Shown: in pieces, positions 1-6,843 of the stretch | Layout of the letters: the number at the start of each line of letters is the position of its first letter | Position numbering within the stretch: the first letter of the stretch is position 1 | NCBI RefSeq assembly: GCF_023073355.1 | Contig: NZ_JADPJI010000006.1 | Coordinates: forward strand, 372,001 to 436,000 | Length of the DNA stretch: 64,000 bases | From: Bradyrhizobium sp. 199 | Lineage (GTDB): Bacteria; Pseudomonadota; Alphaproteobacteria; Rhizobiales; Xanthobacteraceae | Reading direction: 5' to 3' | Notes under the pieces: generated by a model | What the model was told of the DNA's origin: nothing | The model's input: the letters and a program-made list of their open reading frames with translations, nothing else | Database searches by the model: none | Program-made: the position numbers and the translations under genes

Positions 1-845
1 GCGACGGTGAACGAGCCTAGCGCCGCGTTGATGTGACCGGCGAGCGTCTTGATCCGCATCCGCGCGAAACGGCTGCCGATCAGCGCGCCGATCCCGACCA
101 GAGCCACGCCGCGCCCCCAGTCGGGCAGGCCGCCCTCGACCCAGCCGGCGCCATGCAGCACGCTGGACGCGATCATGGCACCGAACATCCAGCTCGCCGG
201 AAACTTGATCAGACGCAGGAACAGCGCCATGGCCAGCGAGGCTGCGACCAGCGCCACGAGCCCGAGCGGCGAGGCGATCGTCGTCGTCGCCGGCGGCGCG
301 GCAGAGGGCACCACGCCGGCGAACGCGAGCAGCATCGGTAGTGCCGCGGTGAGGATGATGACGCGCATGGTCTGCACCACCGCGATGCCCGGCAGGTCGG
401 CGCCGCGCTCGACCGCCAGAATCGTGATCTGCGACAGCGCGCCGGGGCTGCCGGCAAGGAAGGCCGAGGTGCGGTCCCAGCCATGGACGCGCTGGAGGTA
501 ATAGCTCGAGCCGAAGGTCGAGCAGAAGGTTGCGAGCGCAAGCAGCCCGATGGTGAGGGGATAGGCGCCGACCTGCTGCAGCAGATGGCGCGAGACCACC
601 GAGCCCAGCGAAATACCGAGCAGCACCAGCACGGTCTGGGCCAGGAGTGGCGGCAGCGACAATTGGCGGCCGGCGATTGCGGCGATGGCGACTGCGATCA
701 TCGAGCCGGAGATCAGCCCGCCGGGAAGGCCGGCGAGCAGAAACACCAGGCCTCCGGCGGTGCCGATGACGAGCGTCTCCGCGGTGCTCAAGAGCCTGGC
801 GCGGCTTGGCCATTCGAACGGCAGGGAGGCGGTGGTTTGCTTCAC
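1..845 (-). CDS. AbrB-family (putative ammonia monooxygenase-like) membrane protein, 3' end cut by window
   Basis: Multi-spanning inner-membrane protein of the AbrB/membrane-AbrB-duplication family, a family of unknown transport or regulatory role often mislabelled ammonia monooxygenase. Reading the minus strand from a GTG at 845, the frame stays open to the window edge (281 codons, no stop), so the C-terminus is missing. The first residues are MKQTTASLPFEWPSRARLL, followed by alternating Gly/Ala/Leu-rich hydrophobic segments. Family-typical stretches are AGLPGGLISGSMIA and, about 100 residues later, AFLAGSPGALSQI. A second half repeats the first, as in the duplicated family architecture (FPASWMFGAMIASSVLH). 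An in-frame TAA lies two codons upstream, so GTG 845 is the first available start. It is missed by start-to-stop ORF searches because it has no stop in the window. Function remains unassigned. Confidence 0.8.
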   Translation of the reverse strand, partial: MKQTTASLPFEWPSRARLLSTAETLVIGTAGGLVFLLAGLPGGLISGSMIAVAIAAIAGRQLSLPPLLAQTVLVLLGISLGSVVSRHLLQQVGAYPLTIGLLALATFCSTFGSSYYLQRVHGWDRTSAFLAGSPGALSQITILAVERGADLPGIAVVQTMRVIILTAALPMLLAFAGVVPSAAPPATTTIASPLGLVALVAASLAMALFLRLIKFPASWMFGAMIASSVLHGAGWVEGGLPDWGRGVALVGIGALIGSRFARMRIKTLAGHINAALGSFTV

Positions 846-944
846 GCCACCTTATCGCAAATCAGCGAGAGGCGCACAATTGCAGGCTCGTCATGCCGCA
901 ATGCGTGCGCCTCTTCCTGATGCTCGTGGAGGATCGCGGCGAGC

Positions 945-1226
945 TTACTTCTTGTCGGCGGCAGGGGCGGCGGGCGCCGCGGTGCCGGCCCTCGCTGCCT
1001 TCTTGCACTCGCGGCGGAATTTCTTGCGCTCCTTGCCCTTCAAGCCCTTGGCGTCAGCCTGCTTGGAGCATTCCAGCGACTCCGCCGAACGCTCCTTCGG
1101 CGCCTTCCTATCGGCAATGGCGGCTGCGTCGGGCTTGGTTGCCGGCGCGGTCGTCTGCGCGAAGGCAATGCCGCTGACGAGCAGGGAGGCCAGAGCGGCG
1201 GCGGCGAGGCGGGACGTGAAGGTCAT
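945..1226 (-). CDS. PsiF-repeat small secreted protein
   Basis: A 93-residue protein of the PsiF repeat family, named after a phosphate-starvation-inducible E. coli protein of unknown function. Residues 1-23 form a Sec signal peptide (MTFTSRLAAAALASLLVSG...AFA). The mature part is short, with one PsiF-type unit: an ECSKQADAKGLKGKERKKF core, then RRECKK, with two cysteines in basic surroundings. The C-terminus is an Ala/Pro tail ending in Lys. The start was set at ATG 1226 because it opens directly on the signal peptide; the frame runs 71 codons further upstream without plausible content. It is divergent from the small secreted protein at 1428, across a 200-base promoter region. Predicted to be periplasmic; no function is known. 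Confidence 0.75.
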   Translation of the reverse strand: MTFTSRLAAAALASLLVSGIAFAQTTAPATKPDAAAIADRKAPKERSAESLECSKQADAKGLKGKERKKFRRECKKAARAGTAAPAAPAADKK

Positions 1227-1427
1227 GTGCTGCACTCTGCTTGCGAGAATTGCGGAGAGCAGGGACCGTCGGCCTACGTTGCTGAACGCGACATGAATGA
1301 TGAGAACGACAGGATCACTATATTTTGCCGGCGCAACGCATCGCATCCTTGTCCCAAGCGGCCGGCACGCTAGGATAGTAATGTTCGTTTCACTTCCCTC
1401 GGGGGAAGACCAAGGAGGAGACCAGGG

Positions 1428-1910
1428 ATGACCATTCAATCAAAATGGCTGTGCGCGATTGCTTTGTCGGGATTTGCTGCGTTGACGGTGGCGGCGCCAG
1501 CACAGGCGCTGACATCGCAGGAGTGCAGCGCGAAATACCAGGCGGCCAAGAAAGACGGCTCGCTCGGCACCACGAAATGGAATGACTTCCGCAAGGCTCA
1601 GTGCGGCGCGGATGCAACGCCCGCTGCTGCGCCGGCTGCGGCCGCGCCCGCCGCTCCCGCCGAGCCGAAGCAGGCGAAGAAGGAGGCGGCCCCCGCCGCC
1701 GCGCCGACCCTGCCGGCCGGCCCCGCGATCTATCCGAACGCGGTCGATCCGAAATACGCCAAGGAGACTCCCGGCAAGGGGCGCCTGCACACCTGCGTCG
1801 ACCAGTACAACGCCAACAAGACCACCAACGGCAACGGCGGCATGAAGTGGATCGAGAAGGGCGGCGGCTATTACAGCGAATGCAACAAGAAGCTAAAGGG
1901 CGCTGCCTGA
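1428..1910 (+). CDS. Small secreted cysteine-pair protein of unknown function
   Basis: A 160-residue protein with a clear Sec signal peptide (cleavage near residue 27, APAQA-LTS) and a strong AAGGAGG ribosome binding site just upstream. The mature protein has two cysteine pairs, Cys33/Cys59 and Cys123/Cys152, each spanning a Lys/Trp-containing segment (KWNDFRKAQC and MKWIEKGGGYYSEC). An Ala/Pro/Lys-rich linker (about residues 61-105) separates them. The two segments look like diverged copies of one module. It lies divergent from a PsiF-repeat protein, which also has paired cysteines in a basic setting, so the two may be functionally linked; that is inference only. I do not recognise a named family. 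A strong hairpin terminator follows at 1927. Confidence 0.7.
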   Translation: MTIQSKWLCAIALSGFAALTVAAPAQALTSQECSAKYQAAKKDGSLGTTKWNDFRKAQCGADATPAAAPAAAAPAAPAEPKQAKKEAAPAAAPTLPAGPAIYPNAVDPKYAKETPGKGRLHTCVDQYNANKTTNGNGGMKWIEKGGGYYSECNKKLKGAA

Positions 1911-1926
1911 GCTTCGTATCGATGCG

Positions 1927-1953
1927 AAGGCCGGAGCAACGCTCCGGCCTTTT
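1927..1953 (+). terminator. Intrinsic terminator after the small secreted protein
   Basis: Perfect 11-bp stem (AAGGCCGGAGC / GCTCCGGCCTT) with a three-base loop AAC, running into TTT. It lies 16 bases after the stop codon at 1910. Confidence 0.8.
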
Positions 1954-1960
1954 CGCCAAA

Positions 1961-2053
1961 GCATGAACTGCACAGCGGTTTTCCGAAAAGATCATGCTTG
2001 AACAACAACCTGAAGCGCGATGGCGGTTCCATCCTAATCGCATCGCGCTTTAG
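1961..2053. repeat. Dispersed two-hairpin repeat, copy 1
   Basis: A roughly 93-base element nearly identical to 48625-48723. It has two internal hairpins. One is formed by gcatga.../...atcatgc around a conserved GCGGTTTTCCGAAAAGATC core. The other is formed by aagcgcgatgg / catcgcgctt. The right edge, read on the minus strand, begins TAAAGCGCGATG and supplies the TAA stop codon of the TetR gene. It is a typical Rhizobiales intergenic palindromic repeat; no coding content. Confidence 0.85.
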
Positions 2054-2598
2054 TCGAGCAGCTTTTCGGCCGACTTCGCCACCAGCTGCGCCCGCTTGCG
2101 CGGGCCGCGCTCGACGAACAAGAGGCTCTGGCCGAAGATGAAGCAGTAGAACAGGAAGGCCCGCGCGTCGGCCTCCTCGGCCGCAAGCCCGGTTGCACGA
2201 TAGAGCTCGGCCACGTGCTTGAGCCGCGCGGCGTCCACGCCCGCCACAGCCGCCGCGGCGTTCTCGTCCGAGCGGGCCCATTGCCGGATCGCGAGCTCGA
2301 TCGCCATGGCTTCCGGATTGAGCCGCTCCGAATAGAGCTGGATCACCGCCTTCAGCCGTTCGCGGGGCTCTTGGCCGTCGAGGCGCGTCTGCTGCGCGAT
2401 CGACGCTGCGCGCCCCTCGCGCCAGCGTTGCAGCATGGCATCGAGCAGCGCGGCGCGGTCGGCGAAGCGGCGGTAGAAGCCGCCCTTGGTGACGCCGAGG
2501 CTCTTGGCGAGCACCTCGACCCTGACACCCTCGACCCCCGAGCGGGCGAGCTCGGCAAACCCCGCCTCGATCCAGACATCGCCCTTGCCGTCGCTCAT
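2050..2598 (-). CDS. TetR-family transcriptional regulator
   Basis: A 182-residue one-component regulator. The N-terminal helix-turn-helix DNA-binding domain covers about residues 8-50, with the family signature VRVEVLAKSLGVTKGGFYRRF at about 25-45. It is followed by an all-helical ligand-binding/dimerisation domain (about 60-182) without obvious named homology. It is divergent from the thioesterase pair at 2713-3372. The 114 bases between them hold two TetR-style palindromes (2622-2635 and 2655-2672), which suggests autoregulation and control of the thioesterases, perhaps by an acyl-CoA or aromatic ligand. The stop codon lies inside the repeat at 1961-2053. Confidence 0.9.
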   Translation of the reverse strand: MSDGKGDVWIEAGFAELARSGVEGVRVEVLAKSLGVTKGGFYRRFADRAALLDAMLQRWREGRAASIAQQTRLDGQEPRERLKAVIQLYSERLNPEAMAIELAIRQWARSDENAAAAVAGVDAARLKHVAELYRATGLAAEEADARAFLFYCFIFGQSLLFVERGPRKRAQLVAKSAEKLLD

Positions 2599-2621
2599 GA
2601 AGGAAGCCTCGCCGATTCTTG

Positions 2622-2635
2622 ATACGGTACCGTAT
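2622..2635. promoter_or_regulatory. TetR operator 1 (palindrome)
   Basis: Perfect 14-base palindrome ATACGGTACCGTAT, 23 bases upstream of the tetR start codon. It shares the half-site ATACG/CGTAT with the palindrome at 2655-2672; the centres are 35 bp apart. Probable binding site of the adjacent TetR protein. Confidence 0.7.
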
Positions 2636-2654
2636 TGCTAGCGCGACGGAGCCC

Positions 2655-2672
2655 TGATACGCTACCGTATCA
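2655..2672. promoter_or_regulatory. TetR operator 2 (palindrome)
   Basis: Near-perfect palindrome TGATACGctacCGTATCA with 7-bp arms, 40 bases upstream of the thioesterase remnant. Same half-site as operator 1. Its place between the two divergent start codons suits control of both transcripts. Confidence 0.7.
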
Positions 2673-2712
2673 AGAAGCCAACCAAAGGCAGAACTCGGCA
2701 GGAGGAATTGCC

Positions 2713-2925
2713 ATGGAGCAGGAGGCGACCTATCGCGGCACGGTTTATCCGTCGCAGTGCGATCATGTCGGCCACATGAACATCATGTGGCATGTCGGCA
2801 AGTTCGCCCCGACTTGCGAGATCACCGGTGTGCACATGGATCGCAGCCAGCGCAAGTCCACACCGTTTGCCGACGCCGTCCGCAAAACTGCGTTGCGGCA
2901 GCTTGCCGAGCCGGTCGAGGTGTAA
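2713..2925 (+). pseudogene. Internally deleted acyl-CoA thioesterase (4HBT-like)
   Basis: A 70-residue open frame with a good ribosome binding site (AGGAGGAATTGCC) and ATG at 2713. Residues 1-31 (TYRGTVYPSQCDHVGHMNIM...VGKF) match the start of a hotdog thioesterase of the 4-hydroxybenzoyl-CoA thioesterase type, including the catalytic-type Asp in QCDHVGHMN. Residues 32-70 (TCEITGVHMDRSQRKSTPF...) match its last strand and C-terminus. The central helix and strands, roughly 70 residues in intact family members, are absent. The join is in frame, so the gene still gives a continuous product that cannot make a full hotdog fold. It is three bases ahead of an intact PaaI-type thioesterase gene and under the double TetR operator. 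Called a remnant; a functional short protein is unlikely but possible. Confidence 0.7.
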
Positions 2926-2928
2926 GCC

Positions 2929-3372
2929 ATGGCCCCGTTCGAGCCGAAAAATCCAGGCTATCGCGCGGCTGCCATTGCCTTGTTCGACGGCCAGCCGGCG
3001 ATGCGCACGCTCGGCATCGTGATCGTCCGCCTCGCGCCGGGCGAGGTCGAACTGGCGATGCTGCATTCGCCGGCCTTCACGCAGCAGAACGGCTTTGTCC
3101 ATGCCGGTATCATCACCGCAGGCCTGGACAATGCCTGCGGTGTCGCCGCCTTCACTCTGATGCCAGCCGAGGCCGGCATCCTCACCGTCGAGTTCAAGAC
3201 CACGCTGCTTGCCCCCGCCGGCGGCGAACGCTTCGTCTTCAAGGCCGAGGTGGTCAAGCCCGGCCGTACCCTAACCTTCTGCGAGGCCAGAGCTTTTGCA
3301 GAGCACGAAGGCAAGACCACGCTGATCGCCACCATGACCGGAACGCTGATGGCGATGCTGCCCCGTGTCTAG
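2929..3372 (+). CDS. PaaI-family hotdog thioesterase
   Basis: A 147-residue single-domain hotdog protein of the PaaI/YdiI-like thioesterase family, predicted to hydrolyse an acyl-CoA, often a phenylacetyl- or medium-chain CoA. The family signature NGFVHAGIITAGLDNACG (about residues 45-62) carries the helix-capping HxG and the acidic Asp. Further strands (VEFKTTLLAPAGG, TLTFCEARAF) complete the fold, and the length is normal. It starts three bases after the stop of the broken thioesterase, so it is co-transcribed with it and probably under the TetR operators at 2622-2672. The intact copy may have made the first one dispensable. Confidence 0.85.
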   Translation: MAPFEPKNPGYRAAAIALFDGQPAMRTLGIVIVRLAPGEVELAMLHSPAFTQQNGFVHAGIITAGLDNACGVAAFTLMPAEAGILTVEFKTTLLAPAGGERFVFKAEVVKPGRTLTFCEARAFAEHEGKTTLIATMTGTLMAMLPRV

Positions 3373-3471
3373 CGTGCGATGACTTTGCGCCCGTAACGCT
3401 CTATATGAGCCGTAACAACTCCCGGTCCCGAACCGTAGTTGCGAAAAGATGGGACCGAAACGGGACGAGAT

Positions 3472-4128
3472 ATGGCTGAATCCGGAAATAAGGGCCTGCC
3501 GACGCGGCGCGCGGCGCTGACGCTGATCGGGGCGAGCGCCCTCGCGGCGGGCCGCATCACCTCGGTACGGGCAGCCGCCGATGATGGCGAGGTGCTGACC
3601 GAAGCCAAGGTGCTGCGCGATCCCGACACGCCGGTCGCCGGCAACCCCAACGGCAACATCACCATCGTCGAATGGTCCGACTACAATTGCCCCTATTGCC
3701 GCAAGCTCGAACCCGAGCTGCGCCAGGTCGTCCAGGACGATGGCAAGGTGCGGCTGGTGATGAAGGATTGGCCGATTCTCGGGCCGGTCTCGGTCACGGC
3801 GGCGCGGATCGCGCTCGCGGCGAAATTCCAGGACAAGTACCATCCGGCCCACGACGCCTTGATGGGTGTCAGCTCACGCCTGACCGAGCCGCGCATCAAC
3901 GAGCTGCTCGCGGCCGCCGGCGTCGACATGGATCGCCTGAAGCGTGATCTTACCGACCATGGCAGCGACATCGACGCCCTGCTCAAGCGCAACAACGAGC
4001 AAGCCGAAGCCTTCGGTTTCAGCGGCACTCCCTCCTTCATCGTCGGCAAGTACCGCGTACCCGGCGTGCTCAGCATGACCGAGTTCGAGCAGGTCATTGC
4101 CGATGCCCGCAAGGCCAAGATGAACTGA
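3472..4128 (+). CDS. DsbA-family thiol:disulfide oxidoreductase
   Basis: A 218-residue periplasmic thioredoxin-fold protein. The N-terminus has a TRRAALTLIGASALAAG stretch that resembles a Sec or weak Tat signal. The active site is Cys73-Pro-Tyr-Cys76 within VEWSDYNCPYC, the motif of DsbA/DsbG-like enzymes acting on exported proteins. The cis-proline loop is GTPSFIVG, near residue 193. The helical insert between them has the normal length. ATG 3472 is preferred over the longer frame from 3439 because it directly precedes the signal sequence. It is transcribed alone between the thioesterases and a convergent small membrane protein, with a hairpin terminator after it. Confidence 0.88.
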   Translation: MAESGNKGLPTRRAALTLIGASALAAGRITSVRAAADDGEVLTEAKVLRDPDTPVAGNPNGNITIVEWSDYNCPYCRKLEPELRQVVQDDGKVRLVMKDWPILGPVSVTAARIALAAKFQDKYHPAHDALMGVSSRLTEPRINELLAAAGVDMDRLKRDLTDHGSDIDALLKRNNEQAEAFGFSGTPSFIVGKYRVPGVLSMTEFEQVIADARKAKMN

Positions 4129-4155
4129 CGCGCAGCATTGATCGTAGCCAACACA

Positions 4156-4187
4156 AAGGCGCCGCCGCGGATCCGCGACGGCGCCTT
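4156..4187. terminator. Hairpin between convergent genes
   Basis: 9-bp stem AAGGCGCCG / CGGCGCCTT with a 14-base loop that is itself partly palindromic (CGCGGATCCGCG). It lies between the stops of the DsbA-like gene and the convergent small gene at 4206. A short T-rich stretch follows on the plus strand and A-rich bases precede it, so it may work in both directions. Confidence 0.6.
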
Positions 4188-4205
4188 GTTCATGATACGT
4201 CGTGG

Positions 4206-4412
4206 TTACTTCGACGAGATCCGGACCCAGTCCTTGTGCGCGCGATCGCGCAGCGCGTCCCAATCGGCCTTGGCGACATCCCAGTTCACGATAGTCCGAT
4301 TGGTCGTCGCGACCCCGCCATTGGCGACCGACGACGTCTGCATGGAGTCATAGACGTATACGCCGCAGGCAAGCAGCAGCGCGCCTAAAATCATTCCAAG
4401 AAACATCCGCAT
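4206..4412 (-). CDS. Small single-pass membrane protein, unknown
   Basis: A 68-residue protein with one N-terminal hydrophobic segment (residues 3-20, FLGMILGALLLACGVYVY). A short polar tail with a Trp/Asp/Lys-rich end (WDVAKADWDALRDRAHKDW) follows, and probably faces the periplasm. A good GGAGG ribosome binding site precedes the ATG. Small proteins of this build are conserved in Bradyrhizobium, but I know no function. Cys16 could be mistaken for a lipobox, but the context LLACGVY is a poor match. Confidence 0.65.
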   Translation of the reverse strand: MRMFLGMILGALLLACGVYVYDSMQTSSVANGGVATTNRTIVNWDVAKADWDALRDRAHKDWVRISSK

Positions 4413-4493
4413 GGCGAAACCTCCGGTGACGGGCGATAACGTCGGCGCCGACTGATGGTTCCGCGAGAGTGCGGCGCAGGAAGGACGGCTCGT

Positions 4494-5564
4494 TCACTCT
4501 CCATTCAGCCACTGCACCAGCTCCGCGTTGATCTCGCGCGGATAGGTGTGGCTGAGGTCGTCGATCTCGCGATAGGTGACATCAGCGCCGGCGGCTGCGA
4601 GTGCCGCCTGCGTCTGGCGCGCGGTCTGCACCGGAAACATCCAGTCGAGCTTGCCGTGGGTGATGAAGATCGGCAGACGCTGCAGGCGCGTGGCATCGGC
4701 CATCTCCGCCATCAACGGATGGAAGGTCGCGGACACCGGCGCCAGATGGGTGAAGGGCGAGGCTCCGTCGAGCCCGCTCACGTAACAGAAGGTGCCGCCG
4801 TCGCTCATGCCGGTCAGCAGCATGCGCGAGGCATCGATGGTCCAGCGACTGCGCACGGTCTCGAGGATGCGCATGAGATTGGGCGTATCGGCATCGTCGC
4901 CCATCAGCGCCCAGGTCGGACCGGTCGCGGTTGGCGCCACCAGGATCGCGCCGAGACTGCGGGCGTCGCGCAGCCAGCTCCACAGGAAGCCGCGGCCGTT
5001 GCCGCTGCCGCCATGCAGCGCCATCACCAGCGGCATGGCGCGATCAGCGGTGTAATATTCCGGCACATAGACCGAGAAGCCGCCGCGGCTGCCGGGGTCG
5101 TTGTGATCGTGGAAGATGCCGGTGATTTCGCTCGCGCTGACTTCGAGCCGCGACAACAGGTCCGCATTTTCGCGATTGGCAGCGTTGAGGAAGAAGCTGC
5201 TCACCGGTGGAAACTGCAGCGCCAGAGGATAGAGCGCCTCCTGCGCGCGCGGCAGGTGGCGCAGCGCGCGGAAGACCGCGACGAGATCGCCATTGCCGCG
5301 CTCGACCTCGCGAATGCCGGCAAAGGCGGCCAGCGTCTCGTCGCAGGCGCGATCCAGTCGCTCGCGCAGGCCTGCGAACTGCTCCGGCCAATCGCCGATC
5401 GCAGTGCGTGCGGCCTGCAGCGCCTCGTCCGGCGCGCCGATCGCATTCATGACGGAAGCAAAGGCCGGGGGATGCAATTGCCTCTGGAAAAATCCAAGCG
5501 CTTCCAGCGCATTGAGCAGTGGCGGGAGCACGGCCACGCTGTCGTCCACAACGGCCTCGGTCAT
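4494..5564 (-). CDS. Alpha/beta-hydrolase esterase (phospholipase/carboxylesterase type)
   Basis: A 356-residue protein. The first 150 residues are helical and unassigned. The C-terminal alpha/beta-hydrolase domain has an oxyanion segment LHGGSGNG (about 184-190), nucleophile Ser254 in GMSDG, acid Asp307 in HGKLDWMFP and base His339 in LSHTYP, a complete triad like that of the phospholipase/carboxylesterase (YpfH/LysoPLA-like) group. There is no signal peptide, so it is cytoplasmic. It follows the HtrA-like gene by 22 bases on the same strand and is almost certainly co-transcribed with it. Substrate unknown; the helical N-terminal part is longer than in minimal esterases. Confidence 0.8.
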   Translation of the reverse strand: MTEAVVDDSVAVLPPLLNALEALGFFQRQLHPPAFASVMNAIGAPDEALQAARTAIGDWPEQFAGLRERLDRACDETLAAFAGIREVERGNGDLVAVFRALRHLPRAQEALYPLALQFPPVSSFFLNAANRENADLLSRLEVSASEITGIFHDHNDPGSRGGFSVYVPEYYTADRAMPLVMALHGGSGNGRGFLWSWLRDARSLGAILVAPTATGPTWALMGDDADTPNLMRILETVRSRWTIDASRMLLTGMSDGGTFCYVSGLDGASPFTHLAPVSATFHPLMAEMADATRLQRLPIFITHGKLDWMFPVQTARQTQAALAAAGADVTYREIDDLSHTYPREINAELVQWLNGE

Positions 5565-5586
5565 TGCGGATCCCTTCAGCGTGGAT

Positions 5587-6558
5587 TCAATGCAGCTTCG
5601 GCGCCTTCAAGAGCTTGAAGCGGTCGGTCGAGGTCACCGTGACGTCGAAGGTGACGCCTTGGTGATGCACGGTCAGCGGCACGTCTACTCCGGCGGCGCC
5701 GAGCGACCACATCTTCTTGTAAAAGGCGGTCTGGCTCGTGACCTTGTCGCCGTCGACGGCGAGGATGATGTCGTCGGTCTTGAGCTCGGCGCGCGCCGCC
5801 GGACCGTTGGCGGAGATCCCGATCACCACCACGCGGTTGTCGATCTCGGTCGAGTAGAGCCCGAGCCATGGCCGCGCCGGCTTGTTGACGCGACCGAACT
5901 TGCGCAGATCCTCCAGGATCGGCTTCAACAGATCGATCGGCACGATCATGTTGACGTGCTCGGCCTTGCCGTCACGTTCGCGCTCGAGCTGAAGCGAACC
6001 GATGCCGATCAACTCGCCGCGCTCATTGAGCAGCGCGGTGCCGCCCCAGTTCGGATGCGCGGGATAGGTGAAGACGGCTTCGTCCAGCAGATATTCCCAG
6101 TAGCCGGCGAATTCCTGCTTGGCCACGATCTGGCTCGCGACCGAGCGCGTGCGGCCGCCGGCGCCGCCGACAACGACGCGGTCGCCGATCCGGGTTGCCG
6201 CCGACGAGCCGAGCGGCAGCGGCTCGACGTCGAGCTGGCCGAGCGCCTGCACCAAACCGAATCCGGTCTCGGAATCGAAGCCGAGCGCATGACCTTCCAC
6301 CACGCGTCCGTCGGCGCGGTGGAGCCAGACCGACTCTGCCTCGGTGACGAGATAACCTATCGTGAGCACCAGCCCGTCGTCGATCACGACGCCGTTGCCG
6401 GCGCGTTCGGTGCCCAGCGTCTCGGCGCTGAAGGCGTCCGGCGGGATGATGGCATGCAGGCCGACGACGGATGCGAGCGCCCGGTCGAGATCGAAACCGT
6501 AGTCGCCCGCACGCGGCTGATTGGCCGGCGGCACTCTCCATTCGGTCAGGGCGGGCAT
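5587..6558 (-). CDS. HtrA/DegP-like S1C protein with PDZ domain but no catalytic triad
   Basis: A 323-residue protein with a trypsin-like (S1C) fold followed by one PDZ domain (about 225-305, PWLGLYSTE... to the end). It would be annotated as a serine protease, but all three catalytic positions are replaced. The His loop, usually TNxHVV, reads TIGYLV (66-71, Tyr69). The Asp loop, usually DxxTDLA, reads DSETGFG (Gly99). The Ser loop, usually GNSGGPL, reads NWGGTAL (Trp171). Strands around these loops are well kept, so this is a pseudoprotease rather than a decayed gene. There is no signal peptide, unlike periplasmic DegP. The start at 6558 has an AGGAG site; longer upstream frames lack support. 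It heads an operon with the esterase at 4494. It may act as a PDZ-based binding or scaffolding protein. Confidence 0.85.
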   Translation of the reverse strand: MPALTEWRVPPANQPRAGDYGFDLDRALASVVGLHAIIPPDAFSAETLGTERAGNGVVIDDGLVLTIGYLVTEAESVWLHRADGRVVEGHALGFDSETGFGLVQALGQLDVEPLPLGSSAATRIGDRVVVGGAGGRTRSVASQIVAKQEFAGYWEYLLDEAVFTYPAHPNWGGTALLNERGELIGIGSLQLERERDGKAEHVNMIVPIDLLKPILEDLRKFGRVNKPARPWLGLYSTEIDNRVVVIGISANGPAARAELKTDDIILAVDGDKVTSQTAFYKKMWSLGAAGVDVPLTVHHQGVTFDVTVTSTDRFKLLKAPKLH

Positions 6559-6843
6559 GGTGTTCTCCTGGCTGAGTGCGCTTCCGCGATTGCTGAGGAG
6601 CGACGCGCGAAGCAGCCATAATTTAGGTCGGGGAAGGCCGTCTTGAAAGCCTCGTTCCCAACTATTCCGGAGCAGGCCGCGTGAAATCTTCGCAAAGCGC
6701 AGGACCGGGACATGCCCACGAGGCAGGCGGCTGCTCATTCCGGCCTCAGCCGCATGGCTGCCGTCGCGCGAGGTGCTAGGCGGAGTGCAATGAAGCTGCT
6801 ACCGATTGCCGCTTGGTTTGACCAAGGGATCACGGACCGAAGC

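Noticed and set aside
2713-2925. Complete thioesterase annotation
   Set aside because: The central hotdog helix and strands are missing, so a normal enzyme cannot be formed.
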